A stretch of 64,000 nt of DNA from Dactylorhiza incarnata. Lineage: Eukaryota; Streptophyta; Magnoliopsida; Asparagales; Orchidaceae. Where the stretch lies: assembly GCA_033032865.1 (NCBI GenBank), contig JAWHQI010000121.1, positions 620,001 through 684,000 on the forward strand. Reading direction: 5' to 3'. The stretch's first letter is position 1. Each line of letters opens with the position of its first letter. The position numbers and the translations under genes are program-made. The notes beneath the pieces are model-generated. The model ran no database searches. It worked only from the letters and a program-made list of their open reading frames with translations, and was not told the DNA's origin. Shown one piece after another: positions 1 to 11,437 of this stretch.

Positions 1-1005
1 GTATTCTGGAAGAGGAGAATCATTCAACATTGTTCTGCTTGCCTCTATGATTGTTCTATTATTTCTCTCAGCAACTCCATTTTGTTATGGAGTACGAGGA
101 GAGGAAAACTCATGAAAGATGCCTAGGCTTTCACAAAATTCTGTCATAGCCCCAAATTTGAATTCTGTCCGGTTATCACTTCTGATTTTGACTATGGAGC
201 AATTTAATTCATTCTGTACTTGCCTGACAAAATTGGTGAAAGAGTCAAAAGTATCTGACTTATGTTTTAGAAAGAATACCCAAGAAAAACGTGAGTAGTC
301 ATCAACAATAACCAATGTATAAGCTTTACCTCCTAAGCTTCTAACTGGCATGGGACCAAATAGATTCATATGGAGCAGATATAAACATCTGGAAGAATCG
401 TTGTCAATATTGCTCTTAAAGTTAGCCCGAGTCTGCTTGCCCATCTGGCATGCATGACAAGGTCTTTCTTTAATGCACTTAACATCAGGGGCGTTACGAA
501 CCAAGTTGTGAGAAAATAACATGTTTATAGTTTTGAAATTTGTATGAGCTAATCTCTTATGCCATTGATCGCAGTAAGATGCGCTATCTTTTGCCAAAAA
601 GCATACTGGTGTAGATGAATCTAAACAAAGAAAATTCAAACAAAAGATATTTCTACTCCTAGTGCCTGATAAAATAGTTTCTGACGTATCAGACGACTTT
701 AACAGACACTAATCCTTGTAGAACTCAACCATATAGCCTTTGTCACATAGTTGGCTTATGCTGATAAGATTATGTTGTAATCCCTTGACATAAGATACGT
801 CAGTGAAAGAGACTATACCGTTGGAAATCATACCATAGCCCTTTGTGATTCCTCTGTCAGATCCACCAAAGATAACATTTGGGCCATCCTTGATGGGAGT
901 GAACCTTTGTAGGAGGCTTCTAGTTCCGGTCGTGTGCCCCGAACATCCACTATCCAAATACCATATAGGCGTTGTGTTGGCCTTTGGATATACCTGCAAT
1001 CAACA
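1..1005 (-). pseudogene. pol: Element A pol fragment: protease, GAG-pre-integrase, integrase N-part
   Basis: Read on the minus strand. The protease domain (about 1000-712) carries the copia aspartic protease core WYLDSGCSGH, where D is the catalytic Asp, and the downstream segment HNLISISQLCDKGY. The GAG-pre-integrase zinc-binding region follows (about 560-440; WHKRLAH, then CHACQMGKQ), then the start of the integrase core (DDYSRFSWVFF and IRSDNRTEF near 330-150). The reading frame is constant but broken by stops at 709-711 and 85-87. It continues to the window edge, so RT and RNase H lie outside. It would have processed the polyprotein and integrated cDNA; this copy cannot. Confidence 0.9.
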
Positions 1006-1009
1006 ATCA

Positions 1010-2979
1010 ATTGCCCTTAGGAACCCAAAATGATTTGGGTCCTTGGCTTCTTGTTAGATGACTTCCACTAGAATTATTAACATTGTGAGTGGTCGACCTT
1101 GCATTGTTAATTATTGGAATTCTTGCATTCCTTGGATTAAACCAGTAATCTATGGTGAAGTGACCAACTTTGCCACACCACAACAATCAAATCTGTTATA
1201 TCTTCTCTTACCCTCCTGCTTGACTTTTTGAGTGGGGGGTCTAGCATGGGTTACTAACTTGGAGGTAGAGGCCTCGTGATTGCAACAAACACAGGGATCC
1301 TTCTCAGGTGGTTTCGCTACAACAGTCTTGATTTTTGTTGCTCTCTTAGCAGACGGTCCATGCACGAATGAACCATAGTCTTTGAGAACTATTTCTTCGT
1401 AAGGAGCTTTGAAAGAAGTCATTCCAAAGTTTCGGGGACGGCTCCATCCTTGGTTCTCTTTACTTGACTCAATGTGAGTTGGCCTCGTAAAGTGACCATA
1501 GGATGTTTTGAAGTCATACATGTTAGTGGGAAACACTACCTTCTTAAAAGAAGGTTGACTCTTATTAGCCTTGCCCTTACCTTTAACGGCTCTTTTCTTG
1601 GCTGCCTCACTTTTCTCGGTCTGATGACCGATACCACTACCCTTTGTAAGAGCGGAAAAGCCATCAATGAGAGGTAGGATGGTCTTTGGTTTGGAGAAGC
1701 TAGACACCAGCTTTCTCTCAACCACTAACTTTCCTTCCAATTCATTTATGATTTTCTCCTTCTGCTTTAATAGTTCATCAGATCTTACCAATTCGTCCTT
1801 CAAGGATTAGACTTCATTTCTGATGGAATTAATGTTTCAATTTCTTCCCTCAGATTTGATTCCAAATCCTTGAGGGCCAGAATTTTGTTTGCTTGAAATT
1901 TAACTACACTGCGTCATCTCTTAAATAATTTAAGCAACGCTTGGTGCTGAACCATTAATTCAGATTCCTCTGCAGAGGTATCATCGTCATTCACGTTGGA
2001 GTCCGTCTCAGATTCAGAGAGAGCAGTGTGAGAGTTTACCTTCCCCTCATAAGGGGTGTCATATTTCTCCTCATCAGATTGAGCCATTAGGCCAAAGTAG
2101 GCCTCTTCATCTGAGCTTAACTCATCTGAGTCGCTGTCGCTCAGTGTTTTTGGCTTCTTTGCTAAGAAGCTCTTTTCTTCCTTCCTCCTACTCTTGAAGG
2201 TCTTCTTTTCTTCCTTCCTCGATCCTTCTTTCTTTTTGTACGGGCATTTCGCAATTACGTGCCCTGGCTTATTACAACAGTAATAAATAATGTCAGTAGA
2301 AACATGTTTGTTCAGTTTAGACTTATACCTGTCATTATTGTAATCCTTCTTGTGATGTTCACCATCACGTTTTGATCTTCTGTGATCAGAAGTAGAGGAT
2401 TGCCCTCTCCTCTGCTTTCTTTTATTTAGTAGCCTCTTGAATTGCTTAGAGAGAAGGGAGAACTCTCCATCAGACATGTCTAAGCTAGAAGAGCCAGCCA
2501 AGGACTCATCATCCTCTTCTGATGACCGAGTTCTTACTGGTGTCATGACCTTGCTTTTCTTAGATCCTTCAGATTTCAGAGCCACGGATCTTTCCTTTCC
2601 GGATGTCCTGTTGCCATCTTCCTCAGCTTTTCTGATGCTGAGCTTAAGCTCATGTGATAAGAGCTTTTTGAATAATATCTGTGGATCCATAGTAGCCAAC
2701 TTTTCGAATTCTCTGATTGCAATGGCCTTGGTATCCCATTCTTTCGTCAGGGATCTCAAGAACTTATCATTCAATTCGCCGACGGTGAATTCTCGGTCAT
2801 AATTTCTTAAACCGTTTACTATCTTGAAGAATTTTTCATAGATGTCAAAAATAGAATCTCTTGGATCTTGCTTAAATGCTTCATACTCTTGATTTAGCAA
2901 AGATCATCGATCATCTCACACCTCTTATGTACCTTCCATGAGAACCACTAGAGAATCCCACATCTCTTTGACAGATTTG
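1010..2979 (-). pseudogene. gag: Element A gag, C-terminal two thirds
   Basis: Minus strand. A 328-codon open stretch (1914-2900) holds the capsid-like segment (YEKFFKIVNGLRNYDREF) and a basic/acidic linker. It also has a zinc-knuckle remnant, YYCCNKPGHVIAKC, in which the first Cys of the usual C-x2-C-x4-H-x4-C is Tyr. A second stretch (1150-1803) has the linker with SKPKTILPLIDGFS, which matches E and C. It runs into a frameshifted second knuckle near 1190-1150. Frameshifts lie near 1900-1800 and near 1190. Gag should form the cytoplasmic particle and bind RNA. The gene is split from its N-terminus by element B. Confidence 0.85.
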
Positions 2980-2984
2980 TAGTG

Positions 2985-4454
2985 TGTTGGAACCATAGGT
3001 TGTGATTTGGGTTAGGATCATATGCTATGCTCACTTATGATAAGAATCAAATGGTCCCTTATGATAAGCTCAGATGATAACTTATGATGATCTGTCAAAT
3101 TAAACTATAAAGATCACCTGTTGATTTTATAAGGAAACGAAAATTTTCTAAGTAAATATTTCGATCGACGAAAGTCTATCTGCGCTCGACGATTTGTTCT
3201 CAGCGCTCGACGTTTTTTTCTTAAACTCAGCGTTCGACAAAATCTCAGCTGAGATCGACGAACCTCGTTCTGAGGTCGACAAACTTCGAGCTTAGTTCGA
3301 CAAAATTCTCTATCAGATCAACGATCATTTCATCTCATCTTCTCAACCAAGTCAAATATTTCTCTCAAGAGATTTTATCTGTAAAGAAAGATTTTCTTTT
3401 GGCATGCGCATTTAATGCTCTCCTTCTTGAAAAATCAACTGTTCATTTCCAAGGAGAAAATCAATAAAGACAAGTCCTGTCATACCATAAATAATTTTGT
3501 CTTTTCTTATAACGGCTACAGAGCGGTTTACAGAGACATACAGCTATATATATAGTTGTGTGGAGAAGAGAACTATACATATATACATACAGAGATATAC
3601 AGAGATATATACAGAGAGACACAGAGATATAAAAATACAGAGGATGAACACTTAAAGGTTCAACAGAAGTATCAGAAAAGAGCACAGAGATAGATGTTTC
3701 AGAAAGGCATTAGTGATATACATATATATATACATCTTGCACTAATTCTATTTTGCAGAACTCTTCTTCCTCATCTATGAGCAACAGCACCAACTAGCTC
3801 AAGCTTCAAATTCCAGACAACAATCAACAATCTGAAAAGAACATTTATTCAGGATTATTTGCTGGAATTTCAAAGAAGCTGAAGAGTCCTTATACACTTA
3901 AGCAAGGCTCACCTGACAGCAACATCTCATCTTCTCAGGGGGAGCTTTGTTCAAGATCAAAAATCATTTGTCTTCTCTTTCTTAAAACAGAGAAGAACAT
4001 CTAACTCTTCCTTACCCCATCTTGTAAAGGGTTCTAAACTCCCTTCAAAAGTTTAATCTTGGTGGCAAGACACCTTATCAAAAAATCTAGTTTGGTTTTT
4101 GAACACCTTATCAAAAGTTCATTGGTGATTTGGGCACCTTATCAAAATCCCATTGGTGGCAGGGCACCTTATCAAAAACCTGTAGTGGATTCCTACCAAG
4201 TGAGGTAGAAGAGTAGATGTACCGTATTGAGAGGGGAACTACTATAAGTTTCTTGTGTTCTCTGTGATTGCTTTATTTTCTTTATACTGTGCTGTGCTGA
4301 ATGTGTTTTCTATATGAGAAATAATTAACTAAATTATTATACATCACCTATTTTAATTCCGCTATCAAAAACCCCTCAATAAATCACTCAAGTTTTTAAA
4401 ATACTCTATTCACCCCCCTCTAGAGTAAACTAGATCTAAAACCCCTCACTTTCA
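2985..4454 (+). repeat. Element B 5' LTR
   Basis: Begins TGTTGGAACC and ends CACTTTCA; 1,470 bp, the same length as the 3' copy. The U3 part (3160-3310) has a cluster of TCGAC-containing motifs. A palindromic TATATATA box lies at about 3545-3553. Downstream, 4060-4195 holds four degenerate tandem units built around CACCTTATCAAAA. Confidence 0.95.
3543..3556 (+). promoter_or_regulatory. Putative TATA box of the element B 5' LTR
   Basis: CTATATATATAG sits downstream of the TCGAC cluster and upstream of the tandem-repeat part of the LTR, the expected place for the U3/R promoter. The same feature is in the 3' LTR near 10143-10155. Assigned by sequence and position only. Confidence 0.55.
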
Positions 4455-4456
4455 AT

Positions 4457-4468
4457 TGGTATAAGAGG
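4457..4468 (+). promoter_or_regulatory. Degenerate primer binding site (tRNA-iMet type) of element B
   Basis: TGGTATAAGAGG starts two bases after the 5' LTR. It matches the plant copia site TGGTATCAGAGC, complementary to the 3' end of initiator tRNA-Met, at all but a few positions. Elements F and G carry the exact site. Confidence 0.7.
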
Positions 4469-4569
4469 GTGTTTGGTTGCTACAGGCTAACACCTGAACC
4501 AACAAAGATCTTCCATAGATCTATTTACTTTAGTGTGTCATCACTGTCTTTATCTTGTTTTATAAAAAC

Positions 4570-5616
4570 CTCATGGCACAAAATAAAGATTATTATAGCT
4601 CCAGACCTCCCATGTGCAATTTAAACAAGCTTGCACTATGGAAGGCAAGAATAAGATTATATATGAATTCAATTGATGAAAATATTTACAGTTCAATCTT
4701 GACAGGACCTCCATCAACTTATGATCAAGGAAAGCTACAAAATGCTGATGAAGAGGCCAGGAAGATTCTAACTCAAACTATGTCACATGCCATTCTTCAA
4801 AAAGTTGAGAACTGCAAATCAGCCAAAGACATATGGAACTCACTCACTGAAATGGTAAATAAAATTCCTTCCACTTCTACTAACTGTATTTATGATACAG
4901 ATTCTTCAACAAATCTAAGTATAGAAGAAGAAAGGGAAGAACAAAAAGCTAGAGCTTTTTGCTTGCTGGCCATATATGGGCCAAACCACAACTTAGATAC
5001 AAAATATGAATTTAATGAAAGTTCTGCTGAAGAGCCAGAGTCATCATCAAGATCATCTGAAGATGACATTGATGCAAATAACAATGATCAATACTTGAGG
5101 GTTATATATGACTCATACAATGATCATTCTTCCTCATCCAATTCCAGTAATGAGAAAGATGAGAGAAATTTCTGCATGATAGCTTTTAATGTCTCAACAA
5201 ACATTTCAGAAGGATCAGACAATATTGCTGATCAGATTGTATCTAACCTAAATCTTAGCTCCACTAAGTTTAGAAATAATTTTAAAATTCTCTGTTTAGA
5301 TTCTAGAGAATTTAAGAAAGAAATTACTTCATACAAAACAGAGTTAACAAAGATAAACAATCTAACTTTTGAAAATAATAAAATCAAAATAAATTTGAAA
5401 AACTCCAAAGAACAAATTCTATCTTTAAAAATTAAACTAATTAAGGCTAAGAATAATAAAATTAGTTATGAACATCAAAATCAAGAATCATTCTTAAACT
5501 CATACTTTAATGAGATAAAAAGGCCAAAGAAGCTTTTACTACTACAAACATTAAAAAATTCTGTTGATTTCTTCTATCAAAGTCAAATAACTTCAGGTTC
5601 TCATAGACTTTCTTAA
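4570..5616 (+). pseudogene. gag: Element B gag, internally deleted
   Basis: The N-terminal part from 4573 (MAQNKDYYSSRPPMCNLNKL, then ALWKARIRLYMNSID) matches Gag of F and G. After KDIWNSLTEMV near 4858 it jumps to an acidic Ser/Glu-rich linker and a Lys/Asn-rich coiled-coil-like segment (about 5250-5480). The central capsid portion and the CCHC zinc knuckle present in F and G are missing. The remaining frame is open for about 350 codons, then continues only as remnants. If made, it could at most take part in Gag assembly and lacks visible nucleic-acid binding. An upstream in-frame start near 4555 is less likely, because MAQ is the start shared with F and G. Confidence 0.8.
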
Positions 5617-6234
5617 GTGCATAAAGACTGAGTACTCTGCTACAGTTGCATTGATTAGAAATGGTCATGGCACTGAGTTTGAATCTCTTCTCATGCAAGA
5701 ATTCTATAAGAAAGAAGGTACTAGGCTTTGACTCTCAGCTCCTTGAATATATGGGGCAGCTGAAAGAAGAAATAGAACCCTAAATTAAGTTTATAACAAC
5801 ATTACCTGTATAATTCTCAAACTTAAAAGTAAAGAAGAAGAATCCTGAACCAACTAATTAAGAACATGTGGTTATGAAAACTATGTTCACATAAATAAAT
5901 AGATTAATTTTACCTCAACCTGGAATGATAAATAGAGACTCCTTAATTTGAGAAAATGCGATATTTTTTTGAACATAAAATGTTTTCTTAAAGTTTAAAG
6001 TCAAAAATCTTATTGTAGACAATTTATCCTCACCTAAGAAAATACTTGAATTAATCAGGAAAAATTCATAATGAAAACATAAAGCAAGAAGAGAAGACAC
6101 AAATAGAATAAAGTTAAAATACTAAACAGAAATCAATGAATTAATTCTCTCAAAAAATAGTACTTAAATAATTATCACTTGATAAACAATTAAAAATAAG
6201 TAATCATAATTATTTCAGTTAAAAACAGTTCGAC
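5617..6234 (+). other. Element B: integrase remnant and AT-rich non-coding DNA
   Basis: About 5640-5760 translates in pieces to integrase-core text (IRNGHGTEFES, then remnants of the [14 protein letters not shown] region) with stops. From about 5780 to 6234 the DNA is AT-rich with no supported gene. This is where protease, the rest of integrase, RT and RNase H would lie in a full element. Confidence 0.75.
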
Positions 6235-6460
6235 CAAATATTTAAAACTTAGTCAAACGGAGATCGACGATCTTAAGCCGTTAGTCGGACAACGCTCAAC
6301 TAGGCTATTCTCTCCTTCAACAAGGTTAACTCGTACTTAGTCGAACGGAGATCGACGAAAGATGTACGACGCTTCATATTTTAGAATTAGCTCTATTTTC
6401 GTCGCCCTCCTTTCCACGTTTTTTCCTCGACTTCGTCGAACCCTAATATATATTCTAAAT
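6235..6460 (+). promoter_or_regulatory. Promoter-like block before the element B accessory ORF
   Basis: Contains several TCGAC/TCGAAC motifs (for example near 6265, 6340-6360 and 6425-6440) followed by TATATATT at 6447-6454, about 90 bp before the ATG at 6544. The arrangement copies that of the LTR U3 region. C, F and G have an equivalent block before their accessory ORFs. Promoter function is inferred. Confidence 0.5.
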
Positions 6461-6543
6461 TTGGGTTAGGATTCATTCGCGCTTTCTGAAACTTGTGTCT
6501 CTTCCTCTTCTGCTCTTTCGACTCCTACCTTCGTCATCTTCAA

Positions 6544-9431
6544 ATGGCGATCTCTCATGCTGTCCTCTCCTCAATGAAATTCGACACCGGCTTCGACATC
6601 GACATGGACACCTTCTGTAACTCAGACCAGGTCTTCCAAGACATCCTTCAGAAATTTGAAGCCCAGCAACTAAAGAAGTTCATGACTTCAAGGATAAAAC
6701 TTCCAGTTAACAAAATCAAGGAGTGGGCACACACCTCCCTGAGTCAGGATGATGAAACCCTAGTAGGATCAGTATCAGGTAACTAAACCTTTTCTAGCCT
6801 TTTTCCGTTCGTTCTAATCTGATATACATGAATTAGGAAATAAAGTAGACATTCTGGACAACTTCAATGAGAAATTAGACTTATTCTAGTAGTCTCAATC
6901 CTAAACAAAACAGTTTTATCTGTAACAGGAACTCAAATCACTCTGTCCCCCACAGTTGTGACTGAGGTATTTGGATTAGTAAATGGAGAAGAAGACATGG
7001 AAATCTCCAGTGAAGAGGCTGACTCCTTGCTAGATAGGATGGGTTATAATGGAACCAACCCAAAGCACCTCCTAAAGAAAATCTGTCTATAGAATACAGA
7101 CTTTTGGCTGAAATAGTAGGAAAAGTGCTGCTTGGAAAGCACTCAGCTCATGATCACATTACAAGGCACCAGTTGCTGTTAATGGGTGCAGTTTTGGATT
7201 TGAAAAAGTTGAACTGGGGAGCAGTATTGTTTGACTGCATCAAAAAGAAGATTTCCAAGATGAGCATAGGACATGGAAGAGCACTGGGACTACTTCTAAT
7301 GAGTAAGTGTCCTGAGCTATGTGTATCTCCCAAGATACATATAAATGCCTCCAAGAGGATCACCAGTGCCCTCTTTGGCAAATGGAAGAGAATCATCATC
7401 AAGACTCCCAGAGCAGAGCCATCTAAGGTCTCAAGGGTTGTATCAGCCACTCCCTCAACTCCATTGGAAGAAGTTCCCTCCATCACTCCTTCTCTTCCAC
7501 TCTCAATTCCTCCTTCTCAAACTCCAGATGACATTCCATCATCTTCTATCATTCCAACTCAACAACCTACATCCTCACCCTCTTCACCTCATCTAGATCT
7601 AACATCATCACCAGGGCATTCATACCCTCATGATGAAATCATGACTGATTACACTTCTCCTATCATCACTCCACCCACATCCACATTCAACATTGAATCA
7701 CTCCACCTCATTCATAATTCAACTTCACTACAAGTTGCATCTCATCCACTCCCTCAGGAAACAACTCCTGAAATTTCCCCTCCATCAATGCCACAGCCTT
7801 ATCTATGCAGAAATTGTACAGCTGCTTCCATTCCTTCCTCCTCCATTCCACCCACTAAACATACTCCACCATCATCTGACACCATGTTAGTTGACATTTC
7901 TTCTATAGGTAATCAAATCTTTAATTACCTTCAACCTCACATTCAGGAGCTCTTGACCAACAACTTAGCTCCTATTCTTCTTTCAATCAAGGATCTATCA
8001 TCCAAGATTGATTTTATATCTTCTCAGCTTCCTTCATCCTCTTCTGTCCCTTCTTCCTTTTGGGGCCTTGATCCATGCTATCATGAATCTAGGCAGGGGG
8101 AGAGATCATATGAAGAAGCTCCAGAAGCTCAAATAACTTCAGAGATCATCACTGATGGTGATTATATTATCCATCCCTCAGTTGATTTATACAAGTTATT
8201 ATCTATGTATGATATTGTGGATAGTCCAACAACATCAAAAGTACCAGTGTACATAGAGGACTCATCCAAGGCCTTGATATGCCTTCCTCAGTCAGCTCAT
8301 TCATCCATCATAGAAAGTTTCATATCAACCATCTCTTTCACTTCTGATCAAGATATTCAGATGAAGGATGCTCCTGCAGAACATGAGAATGCTCCTGTAG
8401 AATCTCCTAATGAAACAACTTCAGAATCAGCTCTCTCTCCTCCTCCTCCTCTATGGAATGAAGAACCAATTCCAAGCTTTGAGGAAATATGGAGAGAGCA
8501 AGATGCAGCCTTTGATGAAGCTGAAAAGCAAAGAAAGAAAGCTCTTGAATTGGTTAAATTAATTGATGATCTTTATGATAACCCAATTCAATCTTCTGAT
8601 GATTCAGATACAAATGATGATGATGATTCTAAAGAAGACAAGAAAAAGAAAATGGCATCAAAGAAAAGGAAAGCTGCTTCCAAGATCCCTTCCAAACCAA
8701 ACCCCAATCATGACATTCCATACTACATTCTCCACAACATCGAACCTTCTCCAGAAATGCCTTATTGGCAAAAATTTTCTAAAAATCAAATGAAAGAAAG
8801 GAAGAAAAAGAGAAAGTACAGCTCTTCTACTCCTAAGAAAACTTTTAGAGGACCTCCTCCTCCTCCAGCTGCAGGCTCAGCTGGATTAAGCTCTCAACCT
8901 TCCAAATCACACCAACATCAGCAAAATCCAGAAAGGAGCTCAAGCAACCAAAATAAATCTACAAACTCAGATTCCTACAAAGGAGAAAGCAAGCAGACAA
9001 ACTATCCTATATCAAAAGGACTTGAGCATAGGGAAAAGAATCCTCAGCTTGTTTCATCCAATCCAGAATTTTCTTATGATGAACAGCCAATATCTCATAT
9101 CATTGCTGAAGCTGATGAAATCTCTCACATGGCTAGATTCAGAGAAACAGTTGGATTAGCTCAAATCAACAAAGCTAAAGCTGAAGGAAGAGACATTTCT
9201 CAGCTCACCACTATGTCCTCTTACAGAGAACAGGAATTCAAAAGAATAGATCCAAAAGGCATATTTGAAGTAGATGAGTACATGAAGATTCACCCTGAAG
9301 CCATTTTACCAACTATTGTAGAACTAAAGATTTTGGGTATTCAAGATTGCAAGATGAGCAAAGATGAAGCCTTAGACCCAAACAGGATTATTGCATTTCA
9401 AAAGTCATTTGAAGACAAGAAGAATCCTTAA
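6544..9431 (+). pseudogene. Element B 3' accessory ORF (aORF), probably intron-containing, one frameshift
   Basis: The start MAISHAVLSSMKFDTGFDID resembles the aORF start of G (MAPKTNSGFDIDLESF). Exon 1 (6544-6778) ends CAG|GT. Splicing to 6929 (TAACAG|GA) keeps the frame open (TQITLSPTVVTEVFGL), so 6779-6928 is a likely intron. A frameshift near 7040-7085 joins this to a long frame ending at 9431. Early in that frame (7104-7420) LLAEIVGKVLLG and HDHITRHQLLL match KLVADILGKALL in C and suggest the 'putative plant transposon protein' domain. Then come long Ser/Pro/Thr-rich and acidic stretches, a Lys-rich region and PYWQKFSKNQMKERKKKRKY, which matches F. I see no signal peptide or membrane segment, so 'env' is not supported. 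Function unknown. Confidence 0.7.
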
Positions 9432-9570
9432 CCTATGAACTCAAAGTACTATAACTCAATTTTATCTACTGAAGTAAATCCACATTTTGTCAGATATAAT
9501 TATATGCTTTGATGTTTATTCTCTTACTGTTTTTCATTTGAACTCTTGGTTAACAAATATCTCCAACCCA

Positions 9571-9583
9571 AATAGGGGGAGAT
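9571..9583 (+). promoter_or_regulatory. Polypurine tract of element B
   Basis: AATAGGGGGAGAT directly precedes the 3' LTR; this is the usual plus-strand primer position. C and F have the same G-run at this site. Confidence 0.85.
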
Positions 9584-11053
9584 TGTTGGAACCATAGGTT
9601 GTGATTTGGGTTAGGATCATATGCTATGCTCACTTATGATAAGAATCAAATGGTCCCTTATGATAAGCTCAGATGATAACTTATGATGATCTGTCAAATT
9701 AAACTATTAAGATCACCTGTTGATTTTATATGGAAACAAAAATTTTCTAAGTAAATATTTCGATCGACGAAAGTCTATCTGCGCTCGACGATTTGTTCTC
9801 AGCGCTCGACATTTTTTTCTTAAACTCAGCGTTCGATGAAATCTCAGCTGAGATCGACGAACCTCGTTCTGAGGTCGACAAACTTCGAGCTTAGTTCGAC
9901 AAAATTCTCTATCAGATCAACGATCATTTCATCTCATCTTCTCAAACAAGTCAAATATTTCTCTCAAGAGATTTTATCTGTAAAGAAAGATTTTCTTTTG
10001 GCATGCGCATTTAATGCTCTCCTTCTTGAAAAATCAACTGTTCATTTCCAAGGAGAAAATCAATAAAGACAAGTCCTGTCATACCTTAAATAAATTTGTC
10101 TTTTCTTATAACGGCTACTGAGCGGTTTACAGAGACATACAACTATATATATAGTTGTGTGGAGAAGAGAAATATACATATATACATACAGAGATATATA
10201 CATAGATATATACAGAGAGACACAGAGATATAAAAATACAGAGGATGAACACTTAAAGGTTCAACAGAAGTATCAGAAAAGAGCACAGAGATAGATGTTT
10301 CAGAAAGGCATTAGTGATATACATATATATACATCTTGCACTATTTCTGTTTTGCATAACTCTTCTTCCTCATCTATGAGCAACAGCACCAACTAGCTCA
10401 AGCTTCAAATTCCAGACGACAATCAACAATCTGAAAAGAACATTTATTCAGGATTATTTGCTGGAATTTCAAAGAAGCTGAAGAGGCCTTATACACTTAA
10501 GCAAGGCTCACCTGACAGCAACATCTCATCTTCTCAGGGGGAGCTTTATTCAAGATCAAAAATCATGTGTCTTCTCTTTCTTAAAACAGAGAAGAACATC
10601 TAACTCTTCCTTACCCCATCTTGTAAAGGGTTCTAAACTCCCTTCAAAAGTTTAATCTTGGTGGCAAGACACCTTATCAAAAAATCTAGTTTGGTTTTTG
10701 AACACCTTATCAAAAGTTCATTGGTGATTTGGGCACCTTATCAAAATCCCATTGGTGGCAGGGCACCTTATCAAAAACCTGTAGTGGATTCCTACCAAGT
10801 GAGGTAGAAGAGTAGATGTACCCTATTGAGAGGGGAACTACTATAAGTTTCTTGTGTTCTCTGTGATTGCTTTATTTTCTTTATACTATGCTGTGCTGAA
10901 TGTGTTTTCTATATGATAAATAATTAACTAAATTATTATACATCACCTATTTTAATTCCGCTATCAAAAACCCCTCAGTAAATCACTCAAGTTTTTAAAA
11001 TACTCTATTCACCCCCCTCTAGAGTAAACTAGATCTAAAACCCCTCACTTTCA
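9584..11053 (+). repeat. Element B 3' LTR
   Basis: 1,470 bp, near-identical to 2985-4454, from TGTTGGAACC to CACTTTCA. It carries the same TCGAC cluster (9765-9905), TATA-like box and four CACCTTATCAAAA units (10660-10795). Confidence 0.95.
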
Positions 11054-11058
11054 TAGTG

Positions 11059-11437
11059 TATCAAATTTTGCAACATTGAATCGTCCACTGCACCAGCAAT
11101 GATGTTCTTGGCCTTTTTATCCAAGGCGACGAGAGCAATCTGATCCTTGGTCAACTCCAGCATTTTCTTGGCTATTTGAATATTTGAATTTATTAACGAA
11201 GGTTTCATAGGGACATGAGGGCCCTCTTCAACAATCTGAAAGATTCTTGGGTCTACGGCTTCCATGTAGAATCTTACCCTTTCTTTCCACATGGAAAAGT
11301 TCTCTAGTGCAGACTGGCAACTTCACAGAAGATTCCTTGGCTCTTTCCATTCCATACATGTTGACCTTTAACAACTAGATGGAGGAGTTTGTTCAAGGTG
11401 TTAACCTTTTTCCGAACAACCTACCTCTGATAGCAAT
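11059..11437 (-). pseudogene. gag: Element A gag N-terminus and degenerate primer site
   Basis: Minus-strand text WKERVRFYMEAVDPRIFQIV is the copia Gag N-terminal signature, also seen in C (WKVRARIYMEAMDPRMF) and E. It continues into DKKAKNIIAGAVDDSMLQNL and is cut at 11058 by element B; the rest of the gene is at 1010-2979. A one-base frame change lies near 11300. Next to the LTR, CCTCTGATAGCA (about 11424-11435) is a degraded complement of the tRNA-iMet primer site. Confidence 0.8.

Larger units (their letters stand above)
2985..11053 (+). mobile_element. Element B: complete copia-type element lacking almost all of pol
   Basis: 8,069 bp bounded by 1,470-bp LTRs that differ at only a handful of positions, so the insertion is recent relative to its neighbours. 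Internal order: a degenerate primer site, a shortened gag (4570-5616), a short integrase remnant (about 5617-5760), AT-rich non-coding DNA, a promoter-like block (6235-6460), a long 3' accessory ORF (6544-9431) and a polypurine tract. No protease, reverse transcriptase or RNase H is recognisable, so any mobility would need proteins from a related element. Confidence 0.93.
2980..11058. repeat. 5-bp target-site duplication TAGTG flanking element B
   Basis: TAGTG at 2980-2984 and 11054-11058 directly abuts the outer ends of the B LTRs. Five bases is the size expected for copia integration. It shows that B inserted into the gag gene of element A. Confidence 0.95.

Noticed and set aside
3461..3685. 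Minus-strand frame of 74 codons in the B LTR.
   Set aside because: Covers the ATAC/ATAG simple repeats around the TATA box; the same DNA in the 3' LTR does not keep it.
6544..9431. Accessory ORF as a retroviral-type envelope gene.
   Set aside because: No signal peptide, membrane span or cleavage site is visible; Ser/Pro-rich and Lys-rich composition does not fit an envelope protein.
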